Part shown: piece by piece, positions 27,450-36,383 of the stretch
Position numbering within the stretch: position 1 is the first letter of the stretch
Layout of the letters: every line of letters starts with the position of its first letter
Source of the DNA: Gammaproteobacteria bacterium
GTDB lineage: Bacteria > Pseudomonadota > Gammaproteobacteria > Pseudomonadales > Pseudohongiellaceae
Direction of reading: 5' to 3'
DNA: 64,000 bases
Assembly (NCBI GenBank): GCA_009692305.1
Contig: SHZK01000010.1
Span: 22,114-86,113, forward strand
Program-made: the position numbers and the translations under genes
The notes under the pieces: generated by a model
Seen by the model: only the letters and a program-made list of their open reading frames with translations
What the model was told of the DNA's origin: nothing
The model's database searches: none

Positions 27450-28481
27450 ATGACTCAATTTGAACCAGGCACTGATGAGTGGCTCAATCAAGTGCAAGAA
27501 GACATTATCGACCCTGAGCGGCCCATCATCGATCCCCATCACCATTTATGGTTGAAGCGCTTCAATCGAGACTATGTCTTGCCGCAACTGTGGGCGGACA
27601 CAAACTCGGGTCACAATATCGTAAAAACCATTTTCATGGAGTGCCGTGCGTTTTATTTGCGTGAGGGCCCTCAGCATTTGCGGCCGCTTGGGGAGACTGA
27701 ATTTATCGCCCAGATCGCTCGCGAGAGTCAGGAAAGCAGCAAACCACAAGCGCGAATAGCCGGCATCGTTGCCCATGCAGATTTGACTCTCGCTGGCGCA
27801 AGCACAGACCTATTGCTCGAGTTGCTGCAACAGCATCGCGACTCAAGTCAGGGTTTGCTGCGCGGCATCCGCCATTCGGCCGCGCGCGACCCCCACCCGA
27901 AAGACTTGCTGATAGTCAGTGCGGCGCCTCCTTATCTACACGGCAAGGAATCATTCCGCAGTGGTTTGCGCATACTCGCCGCCCAGGGCCTAACGTATGA
28001 CAGCTGGCATTATCATCATCAGAATCAGGATTTTCTGGAACTGGCCCAGGCCGTCCCGGAATGCACCATGATTCTTGATCACTTTGGCACACCGCTCGGA
28101 GTTGGCGGGTATCGTCATTGTCGTGATGAGATTTTCCAGCAGTGGAAGCAGGATATGATCGAACTGGCCAAATGCCCAAATGTGTACGCGAAACTCGGCG
28201 GCCTGGCCATGCCCGACAACGGTTTCGGCTGGGATCGTGCTGCGCGACCGCCCACTTCTGACGAACTCATCCGACAACAGCAACATTATTACCTGCACAT
28301 GCTGCACTGCTTCGGCCCGCAGCGCTGCATGTTCGAAAGCAATTTTCCCGTCGATCGGCTTTCAGTGAATTACCATGTGCTGTGGAATGCTTTCAAGAAG
28401 ATGACTCAAGATCTGTCCGAGGCAGACAAACATGCGTTATTCTATGGCACCGCCGAGAAAGTCTATTCTTTACATGACTAG
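27450..28481 (+). CDS. Amidohydrolase family protein
   Basis: 343 residues, amidohydrolase-2 type TIM barrel. The metal-binding DPHHHLW is at residues 28-34; ILDHFGTPLG near 208 and FESNFPVDRLS near 291 (final Asp/His region) complete the set. Such enzymes act as lactonases or decarboxylases in sugar and aromatic catabolism. Its place after a TPP enzyme and before a HAD phosphatase suggests a catabolic group, but no pathway can be named. GCAGGATCC precedes the ATG. Confidence 0.87.
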   Translation: MTQFEPGTDEWLNQVQEDIIDPERPIIDPHHHLWLKRFNRDYVLPQLWADTNSGHNIVKTIFMECRAFYLREGPQHLRPLGETEFIAQIARESQESSKPQARIAGIVAHADLTLAGASTDLLLELLQQHRDSSQGLLRGIRHSAARDPHPKDLLIVSAAPPYLHGKESFRSGLRILAAQGLTYDSWHYHHQNQDFLELAQAVPECTMILDHFGTPLGVGGYRHCRDEIFQQWKQDMIELAKCPNVYAKLGGLAMPDNGFGWDRAARPPTSDELIRQQQHYYLHMLHCFGPQRCMFESNFPVDRLSVNYHVLWNAFKKMTQDLSEADKHALFYGTAEKVYSLHD

Positions 28482-28526
28482 ACTCACTTACTCCGCAATG
28501 TCTTGCGAGCTATGCAGTATAAATCG

Positions 28527-29174
28527 ATGCCGTACGAAACCCTGATCTTCGACCTCGATGGCACTCTGACCAATCCCGCAATTGGCATTGTGCGCTGCAT
28601 GAACTATGCACTCACTACGCTGGGTTTTCCCCCGCGCTTCGAACGCGACATAACACCCTACATCGGCCCCCCATTGGAGATCGCACTGCGCGGCCTGTCA
28701 GGCAGTGATGATGCCGATTGCATCAAACAGTTGATCGTCGCCTATCGCGAGCGTTATGGCGAATTTGGTTACGCTGAAAACACCGTATATGAAGGCATCT
28801 ATCCAATGCTGGATGCATTATTGGCAAGCGGAGTGCGCATGGGAGTGTGTACTTCAAAGTATGAGAAGTATGCGATTAAGGTATTGCAGGAGTTCAATCT
28901 GTTTGACTACTTCGAGTTTGTCAGCGGCAGCGACTACCATGTTGCGAAATCGGAACAGCTGGCAGAACTGCTGAATGCCGGCACTATTACCAGCAATTCA
29001 CTCATGATCGGCGATCGTGCTATCGATCTTGCAGCGGCGCAACAAAACGGACTGACTGGAGCCGGGGTACTTTGGGGCTTTGGAGACCGCGAGGAACTTG
29101 CGGGAGGCAATCCGGTGTTTATCGCAGAGAGTCCACTGGAATTGTTGCAGCGACTGCAGAATAAACCGGAATAA
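28527..29174 (+). CDS. HAD-family phosphatase (phosphoglycolate-phosphatase-like)
   Basis: 215 residues from the ATG at 28527, the last before the nucleophile motif; upstream in-frame ATGs at 28503 and 28512 remain possible. DLDGTLTN holds the nucleophilic Asp, VCTSKYEKYA the second motif, MIGDRAIDLAAAQ the acidic motif. Homologues act on phosphoglycolate or nucleoside monophosphates. 45 bp downstream of the amidohydrolase, same strand; ends two bases before the convergent thioesterase. Confidence 0.9.
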   Translation: MPYETLIFDLDGTLTNPAIGIVRCMNYALTTLGFPPRFERDITPYIGPPLEIALRGLSGSDDADCIKQLIVAYRERYGEFGYAENTVYEGIYPMLDALLASGVRMGVCTSKYEKYAIKVLQEFNLFDYFEFVSGSDYHVAKSEQLAELLNAGTITSNSLMIGDRAIDLAAAQQNGLTGAGVLWGFGDREELAGGNPVFIAESPLELLQRLQNKPE

Positions 29175-29176
29175 AA

Positions 29177-29632
29177 TTATTCAATCAGCTTGCGCATACG
29201 TTTAACAACCGCGCTGCTCATCAATATAACTTCGTCTTTGACTTTCAATTCACAGCGCACAAATACCATCGACTTGCCACGTTTCACGACCTCGCAGAAT
29301 CCTTCTGCCAGATCACCACTAAAGGCAGGAGCCGTGAATTCATTGTTGCAGCTCACCGTAAGCACACTTTCCTGCGAACCACCGTTCGCTCCCAGGCACA
29401 GTGTGTAATCTGCGAATGCCATCAGCACACCGCCGTGCACCGAGTCATGGGCATTGCAGTGCTGGGCACGAATGCGAAATGCCGTGCGCGGATGCGCACC
29501 TTCCATGTAGAAGAAGAACGGCCCGATGTGGTCCTCAGCCATGTCGCCCACCCAATGATGGTAGTGCGAGGGGATGTCATGGTCTGCTGGATTAATTTTT
29601 ACTGATTTATTTTTCAAAGGTTTACTCTTCAT
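29177..29632 (-). CDS. PaaI-family thioesterase
   Basis: 151 residues from ATG 29632, with several further in-frame ATGs just upstream in the 9-bp repeat. Hotdog fold with AHDSVHGGVLMAFADYTL, where HGG and the Asp/Glu-type residue form the acyl-CoA thioesterase active site, and the ending LVVKRMRKL-like basic tail. Hydrolyses acyl- or aryl-acyl-CoA. The start lies inside the end of the small lipoprotein gene (11-bp overlap), so the thioesterase, lipoprotein and patatin-like gene form one minus-strand chain. Confidence 0.85.
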   Translation of the reverse strand: MKSKPLKNKSVKINPADHDIPSHYHHWVGDMAEDHIGPFFFYMEGAHPRTAFRIRAQHCNAHDSVHGGVLMAFADYTLCLGANGGSQESVLTVSCNNEFTAPAFSGDLAEGFCEVVKRGKSMVFVRCELKVKDEVILMSSAVVKRMRKLIE

Positions 29633-29819
29633 CATCTTCATCATCTTCATCGTCATCTGGAATCGCCAGATCGACTGCAGCACCAACTACCTTGAACGGT
29701 ATCTTGACCACTTCGATGGTGGTATCTACCGCAGCACCAACAATCGCGCCCACGCAACCGTTGCTGGTAATACTCAGTAATAAAATGCCACTAATCAGCA
29801 GCTTTCGGCGCAATCGCAT
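29622..29819 (-). CDS. Small lipoprotein with acidic tail
   Basis: 65 residues. N-terminus with charged RLRRK and hydrophobic ISGILLLS, then a Cys in SNGC that probably is lipidated though the lipobox is weak. The middle repeats VGAAVD twice (VGAAVDTTIEVVKIPFK and VVGAAVDLAI). The last eleven residues are Asp/Glu only and are encoded by a 9-bp tandem repeat. Its ATG overlaps the patatin-like gene's stop (TAATG). The next gene overlaps its end. Function unknown. Confidence 0.78.
   Translation of the reverse strand: MRLRRKLLISGILLLSITSNGCVGAIVGAAVDTTIEVVKIPFKVVGAAVDLAIPDDDEDDEDDEE
29627..29653. repeat. 9-bp tandem repeat, three units
   Basis: CTTCATCAT repeated, third copy with one change (CTTCATCGT). 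It encodes the acidic tail of the lipoprotein and at the same time the leading Met/Lys codons of the thioesterase frame. Confidence 0.85.
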
Positions 29820-30892
29820 TAACGCAATACCAGTGGATGTACGGGAAAATCAGCGTGGCTGTTGCCAGCTTCCACCAACTGCGCGAAATCATCAGCGATA
29901 TAGCGGCTCAGATCAAGCACTCGCTGCCAATAACGCTGACGCGATTGGTAATCCAGTGTTTTGAAGTCGGTTCGATCCGGAATTTTTCCATAGGGCAGAC
30001 TGGCGACGAATGCTGCCGAAGGCGCCAACAGCACGACGTTACGGAAATTTTCTGCATGGGGCCTGCGCCAGGGCAAATGTTTGTCGAACCAGCCTGGAAT
30101 AACACTCGAGTAAAAATGCGGATAGAGGACCAGTTCGTCTCCAGCATAAAACGGTAAATCGAAATGATAGTCGGTGATGCCGCCATCCCAATAGAGACCA
30201 TTCTGCGCCCCGGCAATATCGCGCTCTCCCGCCAGCGCAAACGGGATCGAACCGGATGCCATCATCGCCGCAAATACATTGTCAGTAGTGAGCGGCGCCA
30301 GTTGCGTATCGAGATCCTTTAAACGAAGCCACGGTGAGCTTTCACCTGCACTGCTGAAAAGTGTGCGTTGAAAAAACCAAGACAGCGTCCTGCGGTTAAG
30401 CAGATTCGCCATGGCCGCAGCACCCAGCGCAAGCATCTGCAGGCGTTGATTGTGACTACTACCCAGCCCTTTGCAGCGATCGGCAATGATGTGTGTCTTG
30501 AATATGGGATTTTCCACAATCTCGCGAGCACCCTGCGCACCCAACACTGCCTGCAACATCGCTCGCGCCTTGTCCGTAATCTCGGCTACTGTGGGTTGCT
30601 TGCCATAATTCTCATTACTATAGATTTTCGCCAAGCGCTCAATTGCGGCGACCGGATCGGCAGTAGCAAGACAACACATGCGCCAGGCGCCAGCAGATGA
30701 ACCCAATGTATGTAATATGGTCTGGCGTTCCCTGAAGAATTCACCAAACAGATACCGATCCAGTCCATACAACACAAACCATTTGGGACCACCGGAAGCT
30801 CCCAGCAATACCCGGAATTGTTCCGCATGCACGCCTTCTTCGCGTAAACGGCGCAGTGCATGTGGCCCGGCTAATATTTGTAAATGTTTCAT
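29819..30892 (-). CDS. Patatin-like phospholipase
   Basis: 357 residues from ATG 30892, preceded by AGGTGG; the open frame extends to 31030 but without homology. LLGASGGPKW (residues 29-38) carries the nucleophilic Ser of a G-x-S-x-G motif, SGSIPFALAGERDI matches the helix after the oxyanion hole, and YWDGGITDYHFD supplies the DGG catalytic Asp. No signal peptide, so it is cytosolic or membrane-associated. Hydrolyses acyl chains of phospholipids. Coupled to the small lipoprotein gene by a one-base overlap. Confidence 0.87.
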   Translation of the reverse strand: MKHLQILAGPHALRRLREEGVHAEQFRVLLGASGGPKWFVLYGLDRYLFGEFFRERQTILHTLGSSAGAWRMCCLATADPVAAIERLAKIYSNENYGKQPTVAEITDKARAMLQAVLGAQGAREIVENPIFKTHIIADRCKGLGSSHNQRLQMLALGAAAMANLLNRRTLSWFFQRTLFSSAGESSPWLRLKDLDTQLAPLTTDNVFAAMMASGSIPFALAGERDIAGAQNGLYWDGGITDYHFDLPFYAGDELVLYPHFYSSVIPGWFDKHLPWRRPHAENFRNVVLLAPSAAFVASLPYGKIPDRTDFKTLDYQSRQRYWQRVLDLSRYIADDFAQLVEAGNSHADFPVHPLVLR

Positions 30893-31013
30893 CACCACCT
30901 GATGATATAATCCACGCCGTTTGCAAGCCACATCGAATCGAAAACAATACATTTCGTTGTGGATTTTGATTTTGATTTTGCTTTTTGCGAGAGTCACTGC
31001 GCACAATAGGCGC

Positions 31014-31115
31014 GCGAGTGGGTGAAGCATGGCGGGGATGTGCGAGGCATGGATGCCGAGCCCAAGCCTCCAGGGACGGATTCACGGCGGGCCCCGTGAT
31101 GCTTTACCCACTCGC
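31014..31115. repeat. Stem-loop repeat element of about 102 bp
   Basis: Arms GCGAGTGGGTGAAGCAT (31014-31030) and the inverse of it (31099-31115) are complementary except one base; the loop includes palindromic GGCATGGATGCC. It looks like an intergenic REP-type unit and lies 62 bp upstream of the MFS gene. Confidence 0.75.
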
Positions 31116-31177
31116 GACCCGACTTGGCACTCTCCTTAATATCAAGGAGGTTCGACAAGAATTTTCAGAGAACTCAA

Positions 31178-32368
31178 ATGAAACGACCCGATTTACATGA
31201 TCGCAAGACGCTTTTGTACCTGCTTGCCATCGGCAACACTGTAGCGTTTGCCGTCTGGCAGGTGCTGCTGAACAACTTCGTAGTAGAACGCGCCGCATTC
31301 ACCGGCACCGAAATAGGCATTCTGCAGAGTCTGCGGGAGATTCCGGGATTTCTGGCATTCACCGCAATCTTTGTGATGTTGTTTATTCGCCAGCAAAAAT
31401 TCGCCATCCTGTCATTGCTTTTGCTCGGTTTCGGTACCGCGATTACCGCGTTTTATCCGCAGGCGCTGTGGCTCTATTTAGTTACTGTCATCATGTCGAC
31501 AGGCTTTCATTATCTGGAGACTCTCCACAATTCCCTCAGTCTGCAATGGCTCAGCAAGCAAGAAGCCCCCAGCGTGCTGGGGCAATTGCTCAGCGCGCGG
31601 GCATTTTGCAATCTCGCTGTACTGGGCACCTTGTATGTATATTTGATGTTCTTTGCCGCGAATTATCTGCTGATTTACCTGCTCGCTGGCATCGCGACCA
31701 TAGCGATTGGCGTGTATTGCTGGATGGCGATTCCACAGTTTGAAGATGCTGTCGTACAGCGCAAGGAATTATTCCTGCGCAAGCGTTACTGGTTATTTTA
31801 TGTGCTCACATTTCTGGCCGGGGCACGGCGCCAGATATTTGTCGTGTTTGCGGGCTTCCTGCTGGTAGAAAAATTCAATTTCCCAGTAGCAGATGTGGTG
31901 CTGCTAACGCTCGTGAATGCGGCGCTTACGTATTGGCTGGCACCGAAATTAGGGCGCCTGATTTCCTATATTGGCGAGCGGCGCTCGCTCGCGATTGAAC
32001 ACATTGGACTGCTATTCGTATTCCTGGGCTATGCCTTCGTCGATAGCGTGGCATGGGCCATAGCACTGTATCTGCTGGATCAACTGTTTTTTGTGATGTC
32101 GATTGCGCTGAAGACTTACTTTCAAAAGATTGCTGACCCGGCAGACATTGCCGCCACGTCCAGCATCAGTTTCACGATTAATCATATCGCAGCAGTAGTG
32201 TTACCGGCTTTGCTCGGCGTGCTCTGGGTAATGGATTATGCTGCGGTATTTTTGGTTGGCGCTGCTATCGCTTTCTGTTCGTTGTTGTTCTCACAATTGA
32301 TACCGGATCGACCAACACCACACAGAGAGACGCGCTTTTCAGCAACAGCGCTAACGCCGGCACCATAA
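31178..32368 (+). CDS. MFS transporter
   Basis: 396 residues from ATG 31178. About twelve hydrophobic segments can be seen, with a short central loop and motifs such as LNNFVVERAAFTGTEIGILQSL near the start. Single polypeptide major-facilitator type. Substrate unknown; no linked enzyme on the same strand. The stem-loop element and an AAGGAGG-containing hairpin (31132-31150) lie upstream. It converges with the YceI gene. Confidence 0.82.
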   Translation: MKRPDLHDRKTLLYLLAIGNTVAFAVWQVLLNNFVVERAAFTGTEIGILQSLREIPGFLAFTAIFVMLFIRQQKFAILSLLLLGFGTAITAFYPQALWLYLVTVIMSTGFHYLETLHNSLSLQWLSKQEAPSVLGQLLSARAFCNLAVLGTLYVYLMFFAANYLLIYLLAGIATIAIGVYCWMAIPQFEDAVVQRKELFLRKRYWLFYVLTFLAGARRQIFVVFAGFLLVEKFNFPVADVVLLTLVNAALTYWLAPKLGRLISYIGERRSLAIEHIGLLFVFLGYAFVDSVAWAIALYLLDQLFFVMSIALKTYFQKIADPADIAATSSISFTINHIAAVVLPALLGVLWVMDYAAVFLVGAAIAFCSLLFSQLIPDRPTPHRETRFSATALTPAP

Positions 32369-32385
32369 CCGGATCAGAAATCCGG
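32369..32385. terminator. Short hairpin between convergent genes
   Basis: CCGGAT/ATCCGG, five-base loop, directly after the MFS stop. Partly extended by outer pairing (AACGCCGGC with GCGCCGTT). No U-run, so termination is only a suggestion. Confidence 0.35.
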
Positions 32386-32424
32386 CTGGCGCCGTTGGTG
32401 CTGTTTAGTCAGCAAATTAACCGC

Positions 32425-33018
32425 TTAATTACCTTGGGTGAATACTACGGTGAAACTGACTGGTACTGCGTTGCTGATGCGGGTGAGCCCGGCAACTTCA
32501 CGCAGACGCTCCACTCCTTCAACCAGTGCGAAGCTGTCTGCAGTCACAATAACCGGTTTCAAGGTAGTGGCGACCACACCCGCAGTGAGTCGAGTGAGCA
32601 TGACGTCGGCGGTATAACTCTTGCTAGCACCATGCAGTTCAAGACTGAATTCCAGCGCTGCCACACTGCTGGTACCAGGCTCCATAGCTGTGATCGCGGC
32701 CAGGTCAACCTTGGCAGCAATTGCAGCATTGGGGAACATGGCAGTTTCAAACAGCATGGTCTGCATACGCTCATTGCGAATATCGATCATCGTATTCACA
32801 CTGGCCAACTCTATACTGATTGCTACCGTACCATCATTGTCGATAGTGCCGCTTATCAGATCAAAAGTGTGAGCTTCCGCTACGTTATCGGCTTTTACCG
32901 TAACAAAACTCAGTTCCGATGCTCCGTTTTCCAGCGACCATTGCGCCTGCGCTGCATTCACCAGCAATAGGGGGCTTAGTGCCAGGATCAATAGGTAATT
33001 GCGAATCTTGCTAGGCAT
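32425..33018 (-). CDS. YceI family periplasmic protein
   Basis: 197 residues. Signal peptide with cleavage after QAQ (NAAQAQW); then the YceI start WSLENGASELSFVTVKAD and repeated beta strands with VDLAAITAMEPG and FSLELHGASKSYTADVMLT, the lipocalin-like YceI pattern. YceI proteins bind isoprenoid quinones or similar lipids in the periplasm (family knowledge). Monocistronic. It diverges from the selD fusion gene, with 231 bp between. Confidence 0.88.
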   Translation of the reverse strand: MPSKIRNYLLILALSPLLLVNAAQAQWSLENGASELSFVTVKADNVAEAHTFDLISGTIDNDGTVAISIELASVNTMIDIRNERMQTMLFETAMFPNAAIAAKVDLAAITAMEPGTSSVAALEFSLELHGASKSYTADVMLTRLTAGVVATTLKPVIVTADSFALVEGVERLREVAGLTRISNAVPVSFTVVFTQGN

Positions 33019-33249
33019 ATGACTTCTCCGAGGTTACATCAGCATTATTGGAATTAGTTTGAAAAGGGATTGAGATAAGTTCGAAACGTCTACTGTGACG
33101 CGGTAGTATTGGCGAGCAGCAAGCTTACCCGAAAACCCGCACGACGGTATATTAAAAGCGCTCCAGAGTCGGCAATTTTCTGCGTTACGTCACTTAAATG
33201 GACAGGTTAGAATGCCCAGCCTGATCCGCACCAAGGTAGCATCCCGTAA

Positions 33250-35523
33250 ATGAAATCAGCACCAAGCAGCCCCATCGTAAAGCATCTCGTTCTTATCGGT
33301 GGTGGTCACAGTCATCTGGCGGTGCTGAAACGACTCGGCATGAAACCTGTGCCCGGTCTCACGATCACACTCATCAGCCGGGAAATCACCACACCCTATT
33401 CCGGTTCGCTGCCTGGCTTTATCACCGGGCATTACTCCCATGAGCAAATACATATCGATCTGCGCCCACTTGCACAATTTGCCGGCGCTCGAATTATTGA
33501 AGCCGAGATCACGCAGATCGATTTACAGAAAAAAAACATTCTGTGCGCTAACCGGCCCAGTATTGAATTCGATCTATTGTCATTGAATATCGGTTCCCGC
33601 CCGAATGCGAGCCTGATCCCTGGCGCCGAACTTTATGCCACCGGGGTAAAACCAATTGATGCATTCCTGCAACGCTGGCAACAAATCTACACACAGGCGC
33701 TTGCTACGCTACAAGACACGAATGCCGAATTCACCATCGCAATCGTCGGCGGCGGACCCGCCAGCGTGGAACTCGCCCTTGCCGCACAATATCGAATCCT
33801 GAGCGCGCTCAAACTCCCTCTGCGTCAACCTAACCGGTTGCGTATCAAGCTGATCTCGGCAGATGCAGCGCTGCTGATGGGACATAACAGCAAAGTACGC
33901 AAATTTGCAGAGAGCGAGTTCGCTTCTCGCCACATTGAGGTTCTGCTTGCGCATCGCGTAGCTGAGTTCAAGGCGGGCACCGTGGTTTGTGCAGAGCATC
34001 AGGAAATAAAGGCAGATGTAATCTTGTTTGCCACTGGTGCCAGCATTGCGGACTGGCCCGGGCGTTGCGGACTGGCGCTGAGTGCAGATGGATTCATTGA
34101 GGTGAATGAGTTCCTGCAGTCGACCAAGCATGCTTGCGTATTCGTCGCTGGCGATGCGGCAACGCTAGTCGGCGAACCCCGACCCAAGTCTGGTGTATAT
34201 GCTGTGCGTCAGGGTAAACCATTGGCGGAGAATCTGGTCCGCTATGCCACTGGCAAAAAACTGCAACGCTATAAACCGCAGCAGCATGCCCTGGCTTTGA
34301 TCAATCTCGGCAACAAGACTGCGATCGCCTCGCGCAATCAACTATTTTTCAAGGGACGCTGGGTCTGGTCGCTGAAGAACTGGATTGATACCGGATTTAT
34401 TCGCAAATACTCCGAGCTGCCGCAGCGCAAACAGGAATTGACAATCGCTCCCGGATTACTCGACCAAGCCGCGGAGGAGCAACTGCGGCAGCACGCCATG
34501 CGTTGCGCCGGCTGCGGCGCCAAGGTAGCAGGCAATATCCTGGACGATGTGCTGCAGCAACTACCCATGATCACCCAACCCGATGTGATCAGCAGTGAGT
34601 CAAGAGTGGAAGATGCCGCGCTTATTCGCCTCGACAATAACCGGGTGCTGCTGCAGTCAATCGATCAGTTGAGCGCTTTTATCAACGACCCCTACCTGTT
34701 CGCGCGCATCGCCACCAATCATTGTCTCAGCGATATTTACGCAATGGGCTGCCAACCGCATTCAGCTCTGGCCGTGGTGGGACTGCCATTTGCCAGCAAG
34801 CGCTATCAGAAAGCACAGCTGCGTGAATTAATGCTGGGGTGCAGTGCCGCGTTGCTGGAAAATAATTGCAGTTTAATTGGCGGTCATTCCGCGGAATCGC
34901 CCGAGCTCAGTTTTGGCTTGAGTGTGAATGGCTTTGCGCAAGCTGATCAGTTACTAACGAAACATGGCATGACTGTCGGTGATGTCATCATACTCAGCAA
35001 GCCGCTGGGTACCGGTACTCTATTGGCCGCTGATATGCGCTATCGCGCCAAACATAGCTGGATAACGCAGGCACTCACCCACATGTTGCAATCCAATCGC
35101 GCGGCGGCGCAGTGTTTCCAGCAAAATGGTGCCACCGCATGTACCGATATCACGGGCTTCGGTCTCGCCGGACATTTGCTGGAGATGCTGGAATTCGAAA
35201 GGGTCGAAGTGGAAATTGAGCTGGAACAAGTACCGGCCATGGAGGGTGCGCTGGCATGCCTGCAGCAGGGCATTTTCAGTTCTCTGCATCAAGACAATGC
35301 GCAGAAGTCCACATCAATCTATAACAGTGAAGCCTTTCGCGATGATCGTCGCTACGACCTGTTATTCGATCCGCAGACTTCCGGAGGGCTGGTGGCCAGT
35401 GTGCCGGCGCAGAATGCCGCGGCCTGTCTGCAACAATTGCATGGGGCCGGCTGTACTGCTGCCCGCATAATCGGCCGGGTAGCAAGCTCAAAATCCCGCG
35501 CGCCGGCGCTAATATTAAAATAG
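33250..35523 (+). CDS. selD: Oxidoreductase-SelD fusion (selenide, water dikinase)
   Basis: 757 residues in two parts. N-terminal pyridine-nucleotide-disulfide-type FAD enzyme (about 1-400): VLIGGGHSHLAVLKRL, IAIVGGGPASVELALA and FVAGDAATLVGEPRPKSGVY. C-terminal SelD (about 410-757): CAGCGAKV with catalytic Cys422 and Lys425, SIDQLSAFINDPYLFARIA, SDIYAMGC, and TDITGFGLAGHLLEML. SelD makes selenophosphate from selenide and ATP. The position is Cys, not Sec. This fusion is a known type. No selA, selB or tRNA-selenouridine gene occurs in the window. Confidence 0.93.
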   Translation: MKSAPSSPIVKHLVLIGGGHSHLAVLKRLGMKPVPGLTITLISREITTPYSGSLPGFITGHYSHEQIHIDLRPLAQFAGARIIEAEITQIDLQKKNILCANRPSIEFDLLSLNIGSRPNASLIPGAELYATGVKPIDAFLQRWQQIYTQALATLQDTNAEFTIAIVGGGPASVELALAAQYRILSALKLPLRQPNRLRIKLISADAALLMGHNSKVRKFAESEFASRHIEVLLAHRVAEFKAGTVVCAEHQEIKADVILFATGASIADWPGRCGLALSADGFIEVNEFLQSTKHACVFVAGDAATLVGEPRPKSGVYAVRQGKPLAENLVRYATGKKLQRYKPQQHALALINLGNKTAIASRNQLFFKGRWVWSLKNWIDTGFIRKYSELPQRKQELTIAPGLLDQAAEEQLRQHAMRCAGCGAKVAGNILDDVLQQLPMITQPDVISSESRVEDAALIRLDNNRVLLQSIDQLSAFINDPYLFARIATNHCLSDIYAMGCQPHSALAVVGLPFASKRYQKAQLRELMLGCSAALLENNCSLIGGHSAESPELSFGLSVNGFAQADQLLTKHGMTVGDVIILSKPLGTGTLLAADMRYRAKHSWITQALTHMLQSNRAAAQCFQQNGATACTDITGFGLAGHLLEMLEFERVEVEIELEQVPAMEGALACLQQGIFSSLHQDNAQKSTSIYNSEAFRDDRRYDLLFDPQTSGGLVASVPAQNAAACLQQLHGAGCTAARIIGRVASSKSRAPALILK

Positions 35524-35568
35524 AATATGAACATTTTTCTGACCATTTTTATTAACGCAGGATTTACT

Positions 35569-36312
35569 ATGAAGTTGCTGACTGCAATGCGCCGCGCCAC
35601 TCCAATGTTGCCGCTTGTACTTTTATTGATGCTTGCCAATTCCAGCCTGGCGCAGGACGCCAACACCTCGACCAATCTGCTGGACCGCTATGGCAATCTG
35701 GACATAGAACGTACCGGTCCGACTATCGACAACGAGCTTGCCCAGAAAATGGTTCGTCGCGGCAACACCTACAGCAATCTGGAGCGCTACGACGATGCCA
35801 TCGCCGAGTATCGCAAGGCGCTAAGCGCCGATCCGAATTTTGGCGAGGCGCTGCGCAATCTCGCCAATACTTATTATTTTCTCGAACGCTTCGATCAAGC
35901 GAAACCACTGCTCGCGCGCTTTATCGCCTTGCAAACAGAAACTACGGCGGCATTAATTGCGTCCGTTGCTACGCTGGGGGAACTGGAACGTAAAGACGAA
36001 AACTATGAGGCCAGCATTGCCTATGATTTACGCGCCATTGAATTGAGTTCAGACAATGATTCGCAGGTGCATATCATGGCTAACACCTACAATAATGCCG
36101 GCGAGACTGACAAGGCAATCCAGATCTATCAGGCCGGAATCGCCGCCATGCCGAATAATGCGTTCTTCGATCGCAGCCTCGGACGTCTGCTGGAGCAGGA
36201 GAATCGACTGCAGGAAGCCCTGGCTGCCTACGAAGCTGCCGCCGCCAAAGACCCGGATTCCCAATTCTACGCCGACCTGGTCAGCGCGACCCGCAGCCGC
36301 TTGAACCGTTGA
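35569..36312 (+). CDS. TPR-repeat exported protein
   Basis: 247 residues from the ATG at 35569, preceded by AGGA and followed by a signal peptide (LPLVLLLMLANSSLAQ). Four or more tetratricopeptide repeats follow: NLERYDDAIAEYRKALSADP, LRNLANTYYFLERFDQAKPL, NNAGETDKAIQIYQAGIA and LEQENRLQEALAAYEAA. TPRs mediate protein-protein contacts; the partner is unknown. Same strand as selD, 45 bp downstream. Confidence 0.87.
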   Translation: MKLLTAMRRATPMLPLVLLLMLANSSLAQDANTSTNLLDRYGNLDIERTGPTIDNELAQKMVRRGNTYSNLERYDDAIAEYRKALSADPNFGEALRNLANTYYFLERFDQAKPLLARFIALQTETTAALIASVATLGELERKDENYEASIAYDLRAIELSSDNDSQVHIMANTYNNAGETDKAIQIYQAGIAAMPNNAFFDRSLGRLLEQENRLQEALAAYEAAAAKDPDSQFYADLVSATRSRLNR

Positions 36313-36383
36313 ATGTTTTTCGCATAGCGCTAACCGGACACAACGCGACTCGAAGCCATATATTTATCATATGGTGAAATTGT

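Noticed and set aside
31124..31177. Upstream start for the MFS gene at 31124
   Set aside because: It would place a hairpin and non-hydrophobic residues in the coding region; the ATG at 31178 directly precedes the first membrane helix.
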